The notes: generated by a model from the sequence alone, not told the origin. Positions 7,548 to 16,211 are shown, counted from the stretch's first letter. The stretch is 64,000 nt of DNA from Loktanella atrilutea (GCF_900128995.1 NZ_FQUE01000007.1:116091-180090), one strand, 5' to 3'. Numbers and translations are program-made.

Positions 7548-9167
7548 TCAAGTGCCGAGCGTGATGGCGTCATCGTGGTCAAGGAATGCGAAACCGTTGC
7601 CCGGCAAGGTTAGCTTGCCCTTCGTCAAGGCGCCGCTGTGAAGGCCCGCCAGTGTCGCCGACCCGGTGAGTGTCAGCGTAAGCGGCTTCGTCGACAGGTT
7701 GAAAACGCAGGTCAGGTTGTCGTCCGCCGTGCTGCGGGTAAAGGCGAGGATGGGCTCCGGCAGGCCGATCCAGGCGGTCTTGCCGCGGGTCATGCAGGGG
7801 TGCGATTTGCGGAACGCGATGACGTCCCGATAGAAGCGCAAAAGGCTGCCTGCCTGATCCTCCTGCAGGTCAACGGCGTTCTCGAGTTGCGGCGCCTTGA
7901 CCGGAAGCCACGGCGTGCCGCTGGTGAAACCGCCGTTCCTAGCATCATGTTGCCACACCATCGGCGTGCGGCAGCCGTCGCGGCCCTTGACCCCGGGCCA
8001 GAAGCGGATTGCCTGCGCGTCCTGCAGCTCGTTGTATTCCATGACGGTTTCGGTCTGACCCAATTCCTCACCCTGGTAGATGCCGATGGTGCCCTCGAAG
8101 CTCATCAGCATGGCACAGGCGAGCCGGGCCATCGCATCCTCTGACACGGCATGATGGGCCCAGCGCGTCACGTGCCGCATCACGTCGTGGTTCGAGAAAG
8201 ACCACTCCGGCTGGCCATCGGGGGCACCTTTCTGGAAGCCCTGAATGCAGGACCGGAAATGGGCAGCACTGAAATCCGGACCCAGCATGGCAAAGCTGTA
8301 GGCCATGTGCAGGCGTTTCTTGCCCTTGGTGTATTGGGCCATGATGTCGATGGACCGTTGGCCCATATCGCCGACTTCCCCTACCATCATGATGTCGTCG
8401 TACTGGTCGCAAAGTGCGCGCAACCGCTCGAGGAAACCGAGGTTTTCCTTCTGGTTCTTGTTGTGAATGTTGTCCTGCATCCCGTAGAGGTCCGTCGCCA
8501 TGACCTGATGGGTGGCCTTGGCTGCCGGGTTGGACCGCAGCTTCTTGTCGTGAAAGTAGTAATTCACGGTGTCGAGCCGGAAGCCGTCGAGGCCGCGGTC
8601 CAGCCAGAACTTTGCCGTCTCGAGGATCGCCTCGACGACTTCGGGATTGTGGAAATTGAGGTCAGGCTGCTGCGACAGGAAGTTGTGCAGATAGTATTGC
8701 CCGCGTGTGGCGTCGAACTCCCATGCCGGCCCGCCGAAATGGCTGTGCCAGTTGGTCGGCGGGCTGCCGTCGGGCTTGGGGTCAGCCCAGACGTACCAGT
8801 CTGCCTTCGGATTTGTGCGGTCCTTGCGGCTTTCGATGAACCACGGGTGCTTGTCGGAAGTATGGGACAGAACCTGATCGGTAATGACCTTCAGTCCCAG
8901 ATCGTGGGCCTTGGCCAGCATCCGGTCGAAATCGTCCAGGCTGCCGAAGATCGGATCGATGTCGGTGTAGTCGGACACGTCATAACCCATGTCCGCCTGA
9001 GGGCTGGTGAAGATCGGCGACAGCCAGATGCAATCGACACCAAGACGCGCGACGTAGTCAAGCCGCTGCGTGATTCCGTTAAGGTCGCCGATTCCGTCGC
9101 CGGTCGTGTCCTGAAAAGATCGCGGATAGATCTGATAGATCACCGCATCCCGCCACCATTCCCGCAT
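7548..9167 (-). CDS. alpha-glucosidase, GH13 family
   Basis: 539-residue alpha-amylase-fold enzyme that releases glucose from the non-reducing end of short alpha-glucosides. The N-terminus WWRDAVIYQIYPRSF is typical of the oligo-1,6-glucosidase/alpha-glucosidase branch. The catalytic residues are Asp199 (GFRLDTVNY, nucleophile), Glu264 (MMVGEVGD, acid/base) and Asp328 (FSNHD, transition-state Asp). No signal peptide is seen, so it is cytoplasmic. The ATG at 9167 is chosen because AAGGAG lies seven bases upstream; an in-frame start at 9185 has no such site. No transporter gene accompanies it here. Confidence 0.92.
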   Translation of the reverse strand: MREWWRDAVIYQIYPRSFQDTTGDGIGDLNGITQRLDYVARLGVDCIWLSPIFTSPQADMGYDVSDYTDIDPIFGSLDDFDRMLAKAHDLGLKVITDQVLSHTSDKHPWFIESRKDRTNPKADWYVWADPKPDGSPPTNWHSHFGGPAWEFDATRGQYYLHNFLSQQPDLNFHNPEVVEAILETAKFWLDRGLDGFRLDTVNYYFHDKKLRSNPAAKATHQVMATDLYGMQDNIHNKNQKENLGFLERLRALCDQYDDIMMVGEVGDMGQRSIDIMAQYTKGKKRLHMAYSFAMLGPDFSAAHFRSCIQGFQKGAPDGQPEWSFSNHDVMRHVTRWAHHAVSEDAMARLACAMLMSFEGTIGIYQGEELGQTETVMEYNELQDAQAIRFWPGVKGRDGCRTPMVWQHDARNGGFTSGTPWLPVKAPQLENAVDLQEDQAGSLLRFYRDVIAFRKSHPCMTRGKTAWIGLPEPILAFTRSTADDNLTCVFNLSTKPLTLTLTGSATLAGLHSGALTKGKLTLPGNGFAFLDHDDAITLGT

Positions 9168-9254
9168 CAAGTTGCTCCTTACCATCTAAGCACTACCCTA
9201 GCCGTCACAGCGGCAAGCGAAAGCCGCACTGCGCCATAAATGGGGGGCGAGCGG

Positions 9255-9677
9255 ATGAAAAGACCGACATGGGTCGGCATTGCCGGAATTACGGGCCTGT
9301 TGTGGAACGCGCTCGTGCTGTTCCAGTTCGTGGGATCCGTCGGGCGCACCGAGGGGGATTTGGTCAGCCAGGGCAGCACGGCGGCGCAAGCGGCGGCGCT
9401 GGCGCGGGTTCCGATCTGGGCCGAGGCGGGGTTCGCGCTGGGCGCGGTGGCCGGTATCGCGGGCTGCATCCTGATCGCGCGTCGCCGCCGGGCTGCCGTG
9501 CCTGTACTTGTGGTGGCACTGGTGGGTTATGCAGTGCTTTGCCTCGGAAATCTGGCGCAGGGCGTCTATGCGGTGACGGGGACCGCGCATATAAGCGTCA
9601 GCATCGCGCTGCTGGTGATCGCAGCGGCCCTCGTGGCGGCGTCGGTCCACGGCGCCCGACGCCATATTCTGACCTAA
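9255..9677 (+). CDS. four-helix membrane protein of unknown function
   Basis: 140 residues with about four membrane segments: VGIAGITGLLWNALVLFQFV, the AEAGFALGAVAGIAGCILIA region, VPVLVVALVGYAVLCLG and ISVSIALLVIAAALVAA. Arginine-rich RRRRA sits in a cytoplasmic loop. The pattern resembles small uncharacterised membrane proteins sometimes labelled 'sugar transporter' in sphingomonads and rhodobacters, but no function can be assigned. ATG 9255 follows GGGGGGCGAGCGG. It diverges from the alpha-glucosidase gene and is followed after 10 bp by the rhodanese gene. Confidence 0.75.
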   Translation: MKRPTWVGIAGITGLLWNALVLFQFVGSVGRTEGDLVSQGSTAAQAAALARVPIWAEAGFALGAVAGIAGCILIARRRRAAVPVLVVALVGYAVLCLGNLAQGVYAVTGTAHISVSIALLVIAAALVAASVHGARRHILT

Positions 9678-9687
9678 GGAGATCGCC

Positions 9688-10080
9688 ATGCCGATCACAC
9701 CTGTCGCCGATCTCGTCGCCGCCGCCCGGGCGCGGATCACGGAAGTCGATACGCCCACCCTCATGGCGATGGCCGGGGATCCCGACGTCGTCATCGTCGA
9801 TATCCGCGATGTGCGCGAGCGGACGAAGGGACATATCCCCGGCAGCTTCCACGCGCCGCGCGGGATGCTGGAGTTCTGGGTCGACCCGGCCAGCCCCTAT
9901 CACAAGCCGATCTTCGCCGAGGACAAGCGGTTCGTGTTCCACTGCGCCAGCGGCTGGCGATCGGCACTGAGCGTGGCGGCATTGCAGGACATGGGGTTCA
10001 CTGCATCGCATCTGCGGGACGGTTTTAGCGACTGGGTCGCACAGGGCGGCGCGGTGACCGTTCCGCCTCCGCGCGATTGA
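9688..10080 (+). CDS. rhodanese-like sulfurtransferase
   Basis: 130 residues forming a single rhodanese domain: VVIVDIRDVRER and GHIPGSFHAPRG in the first half, then the active-site loop HCASGWRS with Cys86, and DGFSDW near the end. Such proteins carry a persulfide on the cysteine and pass sulfur to acceptors such as cyanide or thiols. No signal peptide. The ATG follows AAGGAGATCGCC. The 10-bp spacing suggests co-transcription with the preceding membrane protein. Confidence 0.88.
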   Translation: MPITPVADLVAAARARITEVDTPTLMAMAGDPDVVIVDIRDVRERTKGHIPGSFHAPRGMLEFWVDPASPYHKPIFAEDKRFVFHCASGWRSALSVAALQDMGFTASHLRDGFSDWVAQGGAVTVPPPRD

Positions 10081-10132
10081 TCTCTCTATCGCCGCGAGCT
10101 AGACGCTGGCGGCGACACGATGGAGAGACCCA

Positions 10133-11152
10133 ATGCGCGTGCTTGTGACGGGCGGTGCCGGATATATCGGCAGCCATACGTTGGTGGAATTGCTGGGGCA
10201 GGCGCATGAGGTCTGCGTGCTGGACAACTACGACAATTCCAGTCCCCTCGTGCTTGATCGGGTCCGCAAGCTGACAAACGGCGCCGTCATGGCGGTCGAG
10301 GGCGATGTGCGCGACGATGTCATCCTGTCGGATGTCATGTCTGACTTCCGCCCCGATGCGGTGATCCATTTCGCGGGCCTCAAGGCGGTCGGCGACAGCA
10401 TGACCAATCCGCTCGGCTACTACGACGTGAACGTGAACGGCACCTTGCGTTTGTTGCGCGCGATGAATGCCGCGGGTTGCACCCGGATCATCTTCTCCTC
10501 CTCCGCCACGGTGTATGGCGAGCCGATCTATCTGCCTTACGACGAGGCACACCCCCTGAATCCGACGTCGGTCTATGGCCGGACCAAGCTGATGTCGGAA
10601 CAGATTCTGACGGACTGGGCGAATGCTGGTGGCGGCAGCGCGGTGATCCTGCGCTATTTCAACCCGGTCGGGGCCCATGCCTCGGCAATCATGGGCGAAG
10701 ATCCGTCGGATGTGCCCAACAACCTGATGCCCTACATCGCGCAGGTTGCGATCGGCAAACGCGCGCATCTGAACGTGTTCGGCGATGACTACGACACGCC
10801 GGACGGCACTGGACAGCGTGATTATATCCACGTGGTCGATCTTGCACGGGCGCATGTCGCAGCGCTGGACTATGCAGCAACCCATACGGGCGCGCGGCCC
10901 TTCAACGTGGGCACGGGGCAGGCCTATAGCGTCAAGCGTATGGTCGCCGCTTTCGAGGCAGCGACGGGCCGGCCGATTCCGGTCGTGATCGCGCCGCGCC
11001 GTGCCGGCGACATCGCGGCGATGCAGGCCGATGCGAGCCGCGCCCGGCAGGAACTGGACTGGCAGGCCACCCACACTTTGGAGGACATGGCCGCCAGTAC
11101 CTGGGCGTGGCAATCCGCCAATCCGGACGGATACCGCAGCGCCAACGACTGA
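10133..11152 (+). CDS. galE: UDP-glucose 4-epimerase
   Basis: 339 residues, the usual GalE length. It interconverts UDP-glucose and UDP-galactose using bound NAD. The Rossmann motif GGAGYIGSH starts at residue 7; the SDR catalytic set is Ser124 (SSSATVYG), Tyr148 and Lys152 (YGRTK). The C-terminal substrate domain has FNVGTGQAYSV. It starts 52 bp after the rhodanese gene with GGAGAGACC upstream. No other galactose or polysaccharide gene is adjacent, so it may simply supply UDP-galactose for envelope sugars. Confidence 0.95.
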   Translation: MRVLVTGGAGYIGSHTLVELLGQAHEVCVLDNYDNSSPLVLDRVRKLTNGAVMAVEGDVRDDVILSDVMSDFRPDAVIHFAGLKAVGDSMTNPLGYYDVNVNGTLRLLRAMNAAGCTRIIFSSSATVYGEPIYLPYDEAHPLNPTSVYGRTKLMSEQILTDWANAGGGSAVILRYFNPVGAHASAIMGEDPSDVPNNLMPYIAQVAIGKRAHLNVFGDDYDTPDGTGQRDYIHVVDLARAHVAALDYAATHTGARPFNVGTGQAYSVKRMVAAFEAATGRPIPVVIAPRRAGDIAAMQADASRARQELDWQATHTLEDMAASTWAWQSANPDGYRSAND

Positions 11153-11176
11153 CCGCTGTGCCGCCACAGCATCGCT

Positions 11177-11202
11177 GGAACTAAATGACGGGCTGCGCTG
11201 TT
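11177..11202 (+). promoter_or_regulatory. possible ECF-sigma (EcfG-like) promoter before the stress cluster
   Basis: GGAAC at 11177-11181 is followed after 17 bases by TGTT at 11199-11202, close to the GGAAC-N16/17-CGTT pattern of alphaproteobacterial general-stress promoters (one mismatch in the -10). It lies 75 bp before the first gene of the cluster. Many Rhodobacterales lack EcfG, which lowers confidence. Confidence 0.3.
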
Positions 11203-11277
11203 TTGTCACCAATGACATCAGCGCGACCCGGTCCGGATCTTTTGTCCGCACCCGGCCGCCCAGCCGAAGGACAGATC

Positions 11278-11796
11278 ATGACCAATACCAATGACACGCT
11301 CCACGATGCAAAACACGAAGCCGAGGACGTCGCGCATGACGCCAAGGACCGCGCGAAATCCGTTGTCGATGACGTGACGGCGCAGGCCCGTTCCGTGGCC
11401 CACGATGCATCAGAAACCCTGCGGTCCGAAGTGACCGCGCGGGCCGACGCCGCCAAGGGTGCCGCGGCGCAAGAGGTCAGCAATGTAGCAAGCGCCCTGC
11501 GCAAGGCCGCGCAGGAAAGCCGCAGCGGCAGCGCGCAGGAGCGGACCTTTGGTCAGATCGCCGATTCGCTGGCCGACGCTTCCGACGCGATCAGCAATAA
11601 GGATCTTGGCACGGCGATCAGCGATGTAGGCGAATTCGCGCGTCGCAACCCGCTGACGTTCCTCGCCGGCGCAGCGCTGGCCGGTTTTGCCGTCAGCCGC
11701 TTCGTCAAGGCATCCGACCGGCACGCCGTTGCCACCAATTCGGATGAATTCATGCCGCCGCGCCATGGCAATGCCGATTTCGGCGGGCGGGGCTGA
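11278..11796 (+). CDS. DUF883/LEA-like membrane-anchored stress protein
   Basis: 172 residues. The first 110 are highly charged and alanine-rich with repeating AKxxAxxVxxD blocks (HDAKHEAEDVAHDAKDRA), typical of an amphipathic late-embryogenesis-abundant or ElaB/YqjD-type helix. A single hydrophobic segment (NPLTFLAGAALAGFAVSRFV) sits near residues 123-142. ElaB/YqjD proteins are inner-membrane anchored, bind ribosomes and appear in stationary phase; that role is inferred from layout, not from a specific motif. ATG 11278 follows GAAGGACAGATC. It starts a four-gene cluster that ends with a second, similar protein at 12817. Confidence 0.7.
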   Translation: MTNTNDTLHDAKHEAEDVAHDAKDRAKSVVDDVTAQARSVAHDASETLRSEVTARADAAKGAAAQEVSNVASALRKAAQESRSGSAQERTFGQIADSLADASDAISNKDLGTAISDVGEFARRNPLTFLAGAALAGFAVSRFVKASDRHAVATNSDEFMPPRHGNADFGGRG

Positions 11797-11798
11797 TC

Positions 11799-12197
11799 AT
11801 GGATCGCCAAGACCCCCGCAGCACCGGATCGTTGCTGACCGACGTCTTGGGCAGCATCGGTAATCTCCTGCGACAAGAAGTCGATCTGGCGCGTGCAGAG
11901 GTCGACGAAAACCTCAAGCGGGCCGGCGCGGCTCTGGGCCTGCTGGTAGCCGCCATCATCCTCGCCTTCATCGGGCTTTCAGTCCTCTCGACTGCGGCGA
12001 TCTCTGCTCTGGTGCTCGCTGGCATCAGCCAGCTTTGGGCGACCCTTCTCGTCGGTCTCGTCGTGCTTCTGGTCGCCGTGATCATGGTGATCATCGGCCT
12101 CAAGCGGTTGAAGCTGTCCAGCATCGCACCCAGCCGTACGGCCCGCAGCCTCAAGGCCGATGCGCACATGATGAAGGAGGCCTACAATGACCGATGA
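11799..12197 (+). CDS. phage-holin-3-6 / YqjE-family membrane protein
   Basis: 132 residues. The amphipathic start (LLTDVLGSIGNLLRQEVDLARAEVDENLKR) is the typical opening of the YqjE/Actinobacterial holin-X family, followed by two long membrane helices (residues about 43-68 and 75-102) and a basic C-terminus. Despite the name there is no phage context. In enterobacteria yqjE sits next to the DUF883 gene yqjD, and the same pairing is seen here with a 2-bp gap to the gene before. Confidence 0.82.
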   Translation: MDRQDPRSTGSLLTDVLGSIGNLLRQEVDLARAEVDENLKRAGAALGLLVAAIILAFIGLSVLSTAAISALVLAGISQLWATLLVGLVVLLVAVIMVIIGLKRLKLSSIAPSRTARSLKADAHMMKEAYNDR

Positions 12198-12756
12198 TCG
12201 CCGCTCGCCGACCGAGATCGAGGCGGAGATCGCCGCGGAACGTGCTAAGTTGAGTCACGATCTGGAAGCGCTGCAGGATCGCCTGACCGTGGACGGCCTG
12301 ATGGACGAAGTTCGACTGCAGGTTCGCGGCCAGATCGATGCTGTGACTGCGCAGTTACGCAGTCAGATCGGCACGGTGTCGAACGAGGTCGCGGTGAACA
12401 TGCGCGACCAGATCGCGACGACCGGCCGCACGGTCAGCCGGGTCGCTGCGCAGAACCCTTGGCCCTTTGCCGTCATTGGCGCTGGACTGGCATGGCTGGC
12501 GGTCAGCACGGCCATGCCCGATCGTGGCGCACGAAAGCGTCCCCGCATCGGCATGGCGCCGGTCAAGCGGACCGTTCCGACAAAGCCCGCACATTACGAC
12601 AATAGTCCCGCAGACATGGCCGCCTCGCGGCTGGAGCATGAGGCGGACGACTGGGCAGCGTCGGTCCTCGACACCGGGTCAAATCCGATCCCGCCCTACG
12701 ATCCCGAACCGTCTTGGGCACGCGACGATGACAGACTGACCACGTCGCGCCGTTGA
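12187..12756 (+). CDS. DUF3618 domain protein
   Basis: 189 residues, overlapping the YqjE-like gene by 11 bp. The N-terminus (RSPTEIEAEIAAERAKLSHD) is the DUF3618 signature, a predicted coiled coil. A short hydrophobic stretch (PWPFAVIGAGLAWLAVS) follows near residues 94-112, then a proline/charge-rich tail. DUF3618 proteins are commonly found beside YqjE/DUF883 genes in alphaproteobacteria; the molecular role is not established. Confidence 0.82.
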   Translation: MTDDRRSPTEIEAEIAAERAKLSHDLEALQDRLTVDGLMDEVRLQVRGQIDAVTAQLRSQIGTVSNEVAVNMRDQIATTGRTVSRVAAQNPWPFAVIGAGLAWLAVSTAMPDRGARKRPRIGMAPVKRTVPTKPAHYDNSPADMAASRLEHEADDWAASVLDTGSNPIPPYDPEPSWARDDDRLTTSRR

Positions 12757-12816
12757 CCCCACCCTGCCGGCTGCGAAATCTGCCCGCCCGGCACCCGTAG
12801 AACAAAGGAAAGCAAC

Positions 12817-13443
12817 ATGAATACGTCCGCAAAAGAAATGATGAACGACGCCAAGGATAGCACGCGGGAAATGGCGAACGACGCCAGCGAATCCGCGACG
12901 GGTCTGGCTCATCGCGCCAACGAGGCGATGCACCGTGTCGGTCACGATGTCAGCGCCGAGGCGCGCCGTCTTCGCGATCGCCTTGCCGAAGGTACCGAGG
13001 GACTGTCGGAGGCCGCGCGTGAACGCGTCATTGCCGCGCGCCACCGCGCGCTCGACGCCCGCCGTCAGGCGAGCAAGGCCATGTCGGACGGTCGTGACGC
13101 CGCGTCCGATCTGTACGAGCGGCAGCCGCTGGTTGTCGGTGCGCTCGCCTTCGCAGTGGGTGCGGCAGTTGCGGCCCTGCTCCCCAAGACCCGGACCGAG
13201 GATGCCTATCTGGGTGCCCGTCGCGATGCGCTGATGGACGAAGCCGACCGCATCTTTCACGAGGAAAAGTCGCGTGCGACGCGCGCCTTTGAAGCGGCGC
13301 GGTCGGAATTCGAAACTGCAGCCCATGACGCAACCGAGGCCGCCGGCGCGGCGCTGAAGGATGCGGCCGCACAAGCCGAATCCAAAGCCCGTGAAGCCGC
13401 CGACACAGCAGCCGAAAAGGCTCGCAAGGCCGCCAATACCTGA
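12817..13443 (+). CDS. second DUF883/LEA-like membrane-anchored protein
   Basis: 208 residues with two long charged alanine-rich helices around one membrane segment (QPLVVGALAFAVGAAVAALL, residues about 106-125). The C-terminal helix is an almost uninterrupted A/E/K/R/D coiled coil (AAAQAESKAREAADTAAEKA). It looks like a paralogue of the protein at 11278 with the membrane segment moved to the middle. It has its own ribosome site (AAAGGAAAGCAAC) 60 bp after the DUF3618 gene and is followed by a strong hairpin, so it ends the cluster. Confidence 0.72.
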   Translation: MNTSAKEMMNDAKDSTREMANDASESATGLAHRANEAMHRVGHDVSAEARRLRDRLAEGTEGLSEAARERVIAARHRALDARRQASKAMSDGRDAASDLYERQPLVVGALAFAVGAAVAALLPKTRTEDAYLGARRDALMDEADRIFHEEKSRATRAFEAARSEFETAAHDATEAAGAALKDAAAQAESKAREAADTAAEKARKAANT

Positions 13444-13464
13444 GCTTCAGGTCGTATCAATGAC

Positions 13465-13496
13465 AACGGGGGGGCGCTTAACTGCGGCCCCCCGTT
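13465..13496. terminator. hairpin between convergent stress cluster and Crp gene
   Basis: AACGGGGGGGCGC and GCGGCCCCCCGTT form a 13-bp stem with one mismatch around TTAACT. It lies between two convergent genes and can serve both strands; there is no long U run. Confidence 0.7.
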
Positions 13497-13514
13497 CGTA
13501 TGTATTGCTAGACT

Positions 13515-14246
13515 TCAGCAGGCCCAGTTCACATCAAGACATGCGTAACGGTCCTTGAAATTCAGCCGCTCTTCCCACGCCGCACGATCGGTGATGCGGA
13601 TGTAGGGGCGGCTCAGGACAAGCTGCCCCGCCTTCTGCAAGCCACGCAGCAGCCGGTTCACGTAAATGTCCGTCAGCCCCAGCGCATCGCCGATCTCTTT
13701 CTGCGAGAATGGCAGGGGGAACCGGTCAGAGGTCTGCTCCGTCGTCTGCTCGGTCTTGCTCTTTATCGACAGCAGAAAGTGCATCAGCCGGTCTTCCGCG
13801 CTGAACCGCGTGATCGCATGCAAGCGGTCGTTCATCGCAGTGGCGTCCAGGCTGCTTTGCGACAGCAGCATGGCGAACAGCCGAGGATGGGATTGACCCA
13901 GATCACACAGTTCCGCCCTGCTCAGCAGGTTGACCGTGCCGTCGGTCTGCATTGTCGTCTCGTGCTGCGGCAACCGGAAACCAAGGTCGGACAGGCCGAT
14001 CAGGTCGCCGGCCATGTAGATCTGTGTGATCGTCGTCTGGTCCCCCGCGCTGCGCACCCGCGACGCCGCCCAACCGGAGCGGAGGATCGCAATCCTGTCG
14101 TCGGGCCGGTCCGCAGCAAACACCGGATCTCTCTTGGACCGGGGTTCTGCGGTACCCTCCAAGCGGTGCATGGCATCACGCTCTGCCGAATCCAGCGTCA
14201 CGTGACGGTTCAGTCGAGTCAGAAAGGCACTGTTCAGTTGTTTCAC
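13515..14246 (-). CDS. Crp/Fnr-family transcriptional regulator
   Basis: 243 residues. An N-terminal cyclic-nucleotide-type beta domain (YMAGDLIGLSDLGFRLPQH) is followed by the long dimer helix and a C-terminal winged helix with the recognition motif FSQKEIGDALGLTDIYVNRLL. No cysteine cluster like that of FNR is visible, so it is not an oxygen-sensing iron-sulfur protein of the classical kind. The GTG at 14246 is preferred because AAGGA lies eight bases upstream; the open frame extends to 14291 without such a site. It converges on the stress cluster and diverges from the keto-acid cleavage gene, so either could be a target. Confidence 0.85.
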   Translation of the reverse strand: MKQLNSAFLTRLNRHVTLDSAERDAMHRLEGTAEPRSKRDPVFAADRPDDRIAILRSGWAASRVRSAGDQTTITQIYMAGDLIGLSDLGFRLPQHETTMQTDGTVNLLSRAELCDLGQSHPRLFAMLLSQSSLDATAMNDRLHAITRFSAEDRLMHFLLSIKSKTEQTTEQTSDRFPLPFSQKEIGDALGLTDIYVNRLLRGLQKAGQLVLSRPYIRITDRAAWEERLNFKDRYACLDVNWAC

Positions 14247-14312
14247 AAGTCCATTCCTTATCAAAAATGGCACTGGCCCCGCGGATCGCAAAACCGCAAG
14301 TGCTGTTGTCCA

Positions 14313-14326
14313 TCAATCTGGATCAA
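14313..14326. promoter_or_regulatory. FNR/Crp-like box in the divergent spacer
   Basis: On the minus strand this reads TTGATCCAGATTGA, matching 8 of the 10 fixed positions of TTGAT-N4-ATCAA. It lies 67 bp upstream of the Crp-type gene and about 140 bp upstream of the gene at 14469, so auto-regulation or control of either side is possible. The similarity is partial. Confidence 0.3.
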
Positions 14327-14468
14327 CTTTTATGTTGGGTGGAGGGCGCACGATATAAACTGGTTTAATCACCGCCGCCTTTTGCTGGTTGACCCTACGG
14401 TAACCGCGCCTCCTTTCCATTTTCCCTGGCGCGGGCGATAGTCTCGCCCGCACCCAGCGGAGATTTCC

Positions 14469-15299
14469 ATGACAACCCCCTGCATCATCTGTGTCGCCAT
14501 CACTGGCTCATTGCCGACCAAGGCGGACAACCCTGCCGTGCCGATCAGCGTGAGCGAACAGATCGAAAGCACTCAGGCGGCCTTCGAGGCCGGGGCCACA
14601 ATCTGCCACGCGCACGTTCGCAATCCAGATGAAACGCCAAGCAGTGACCCCGAGAAGTTCGCCGCCTTGCAAGAGGGGTTGAAAAAGCACTGCCCCGGCA
14701 TGATCATCCAGTTCTCGACCGGTGGCCGGTCCGGTGCCGGTCAGGCACGGGGTGGCATGCTGTCCCTGCAGCCAGACATGGCCTCGCTGTCCGTCGGATC
14801 GAACAATTTTCCTACCCGCGTCTACGAAAACCCACCTGATCTGGTGGACTGGCTGGCTGAGGAGATGGTGAAATACGAGGTGAAGCCGGAGGTTGAGGCC
14901 TTTGACCTTAGCCACATCCTGGGCGCTGCGAGGCTTCATGCCGAGGGAAAGATCAAGGCCACACCATATGTCCAGTTTGTCATGGGGGTGAAGAATGCGA
15001 TGCCCGCCGACAGAGAGGTCTTCGACTTCTATATCAAGACGGTGAACCGCCTGTTCCCGGGTGCGCCATGGTGCGCGGCGGGTATTGGTCGCAATCAGGC
15101 GGTGCTGAACGACTGGGCAATCTCGAACGGCGGTCACGCCCGCACGGGGCTGGAGGATAATATTCGCCTGAATCGTGACACCCTTGCGCCGTCGAACGCG
15201 GCACTCGTGCAGCAAACCGTCACGGTATGCGACACATACGAGCGGCCCGTGGCAACATGGCAGCAGGCAAGAGAGATCCTGGGACTGCGGCCTGCGTAA
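14469..15299 (+). CDS. beta-keto acid cleavage enzyme (BKACE) family protein
   Basis: 276 residues. BKACE enzymes (3-keto-5-aminohexanoate cleavage enzyme type) condense a beta-keto acid with acetyl-CoA, giving acetoacetate and a new CoA ester. The zinc site is visible as ICHAHVR near residue 43, and the conserved C-terminal HARTGLEDNIR is present, as are ITGSLPTK near the start and GIGRNQ. The substrate cannot be read from the sequence. No carnitine, lysine or CoA-ester pathway genes are beside it. A Crp-type gene diverges from it and a LysR gene converges on it 3 bp away. Confidence 0.85.
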   Translation: MTTPCIICVAITGSLPTKADNPAVPISVSEQIESTQAAFEAGATICHAHVRNPDETPSSDPEKFAALQEGLKKHCPGMIIQFSTGGRSGAGQARGGMLSLQPDMASLSVGSNNFPTRVYENPPDLVDWLAEEMVKYEVKPEVEAFDLSHILGAARLHAEGKIKATPYVQFVMGVKNAMPADREVFDFYIKTVNRLFPGAPWCAAGIGRNQAVLNDWAISNGGHARTGLEDNIRLNRDTLAPSNAALVQQTVTVCDTYERPVATWQQAREILGLRPA

Positions 15300-15302
15300 A
15301 CG

Positions 15303-16208
15303 CTAGAGCGGCCCGGCGCCCATCGCATCCTCGATGCAGGATGTGAACAGGTCGAGGGCCGCCGGTAGCCGCCGGTATGGCGGGAAATAGGCGGTCAGCC
15401 AGATGTCGGGCGTGCGCCATCCTGGCAGCAGGCGCACCAGTCGCCCGGCGGCAATGCCGTCTCGCAGCAGAAAGTCGGGCAGCAGCGTGATTCCCTCTCC
15501 GGCGAGGGCAAGTTGCGCCAGCAGATCGCCGTTGTCACAGGTGAACGTGGCTGGCACGCGCACCGGTTCCGTCAGCCCGCTTTCGGGATCGGTCAGCTGC
15601 CACTGGTCGCCGTCTGCAAGATGTGCGTAGGCCAAGGCGCTGTGTTCGCGCAGATCGCCGGGTACCAGCGGCGTCCCCCGGCGCGCCAGATACGCTGGTG
15701 CGGCAACAAGCGACCGGGGCACCGGCGCAATCTTGCGCCAGATCGTCGACAGGTCCGTCGGCGTGCCGGAAATGCGCAATGCCATGTCTAGATCGTCCGT
15801 CAGGATGTCCACGAAACGGTCCGTCAAGCTGATCTGCAGATCGATGTCGGGCGTCCGCTGCTTGAACCTAACCAGCGGTGCCGCCAACGCATGCAGCCCA
15901 AAGGATAGCGGGGCAGAGACACGCAGACGACCCTTCAGGCTGGTCTGGAACGCCCGTACGTCGTCCTGCGCACGCGCCAGCCCGCCGACCAGTGGCAGCA
16001 CCTGATCGCGAAACGCCGTCCCCGCCTGCGTCAGCGATACCCGTCGGGTCGTGCGAACCAGCAATTGCACGCCCAGCCGCGCTTCCAGCTCTCCGACCGT
16101 GCGCGTCACAGACGAGGGCGCCACGGCAAGTTGCTGAGCCGCCTGTGTAAAGCTGTGCGCGTCCGCGACCGCCAGAAAGGCCGCGATCTGCTCAAGCTGT
16201 CCTGCCAT
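15303..16208 (-). CDS. LysR-family regulator of the adjacent quinone-type operon
   Basis: 301 residues: N-terminal winged helix (FTQAAQQLAVAPSSVTRTVG) and a type 2 periplasmic-binding-fold effector domain (GRLRVSAPLSFG onward). It diverges from the ring-cleaving dioxygenase/hydrolase pair with a 94-bp spacer holding two TTGC-N7-GCAA boxes. One box begins four bases from this gene's own start codon, so it very likely regulates both itself and the operon. The effector is unknown. In Bacillus the equivalent mhqO/mhqD genes answer to a MarR repressor, so the LysR partner is a difference. Confidence 0.9.
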   Translation of the reverse strand: MAGQLEQIAAFLAVADAHSFTQAAQQLAVAPSSVTRTVGELEARLGVQLLVRTTRRVSLTQAGTAFRDQVLPLVGGLARAQDDVRAFQTSLKGRLRVSAPLSFGLHALAAPLVRFKQRTPDIDLQISLTDRFVDILTDDLDMALRISGTPTDLSTIWRKIAPVPRSLVAAPAYLARRGTPLVPGDLREHSALAYAHLADGDQWQLTDPESGLTEPVRVPATFTCDNGDLLAQLALAGEGITLLPDFLLRDGIAAGRLVRLLPGWRTPDIWLTAYFPPYRRLPAALDLFTSCIEDAMGAGPL

Positions 16209-16211
16209 TAT

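Noticed and set aside
11799..12197. Prophage remnant, because of the holin-family protein
   Set aside because: No other phage gene nearby; the YqjE-type family is chromosomal and sits in a stress cluster.
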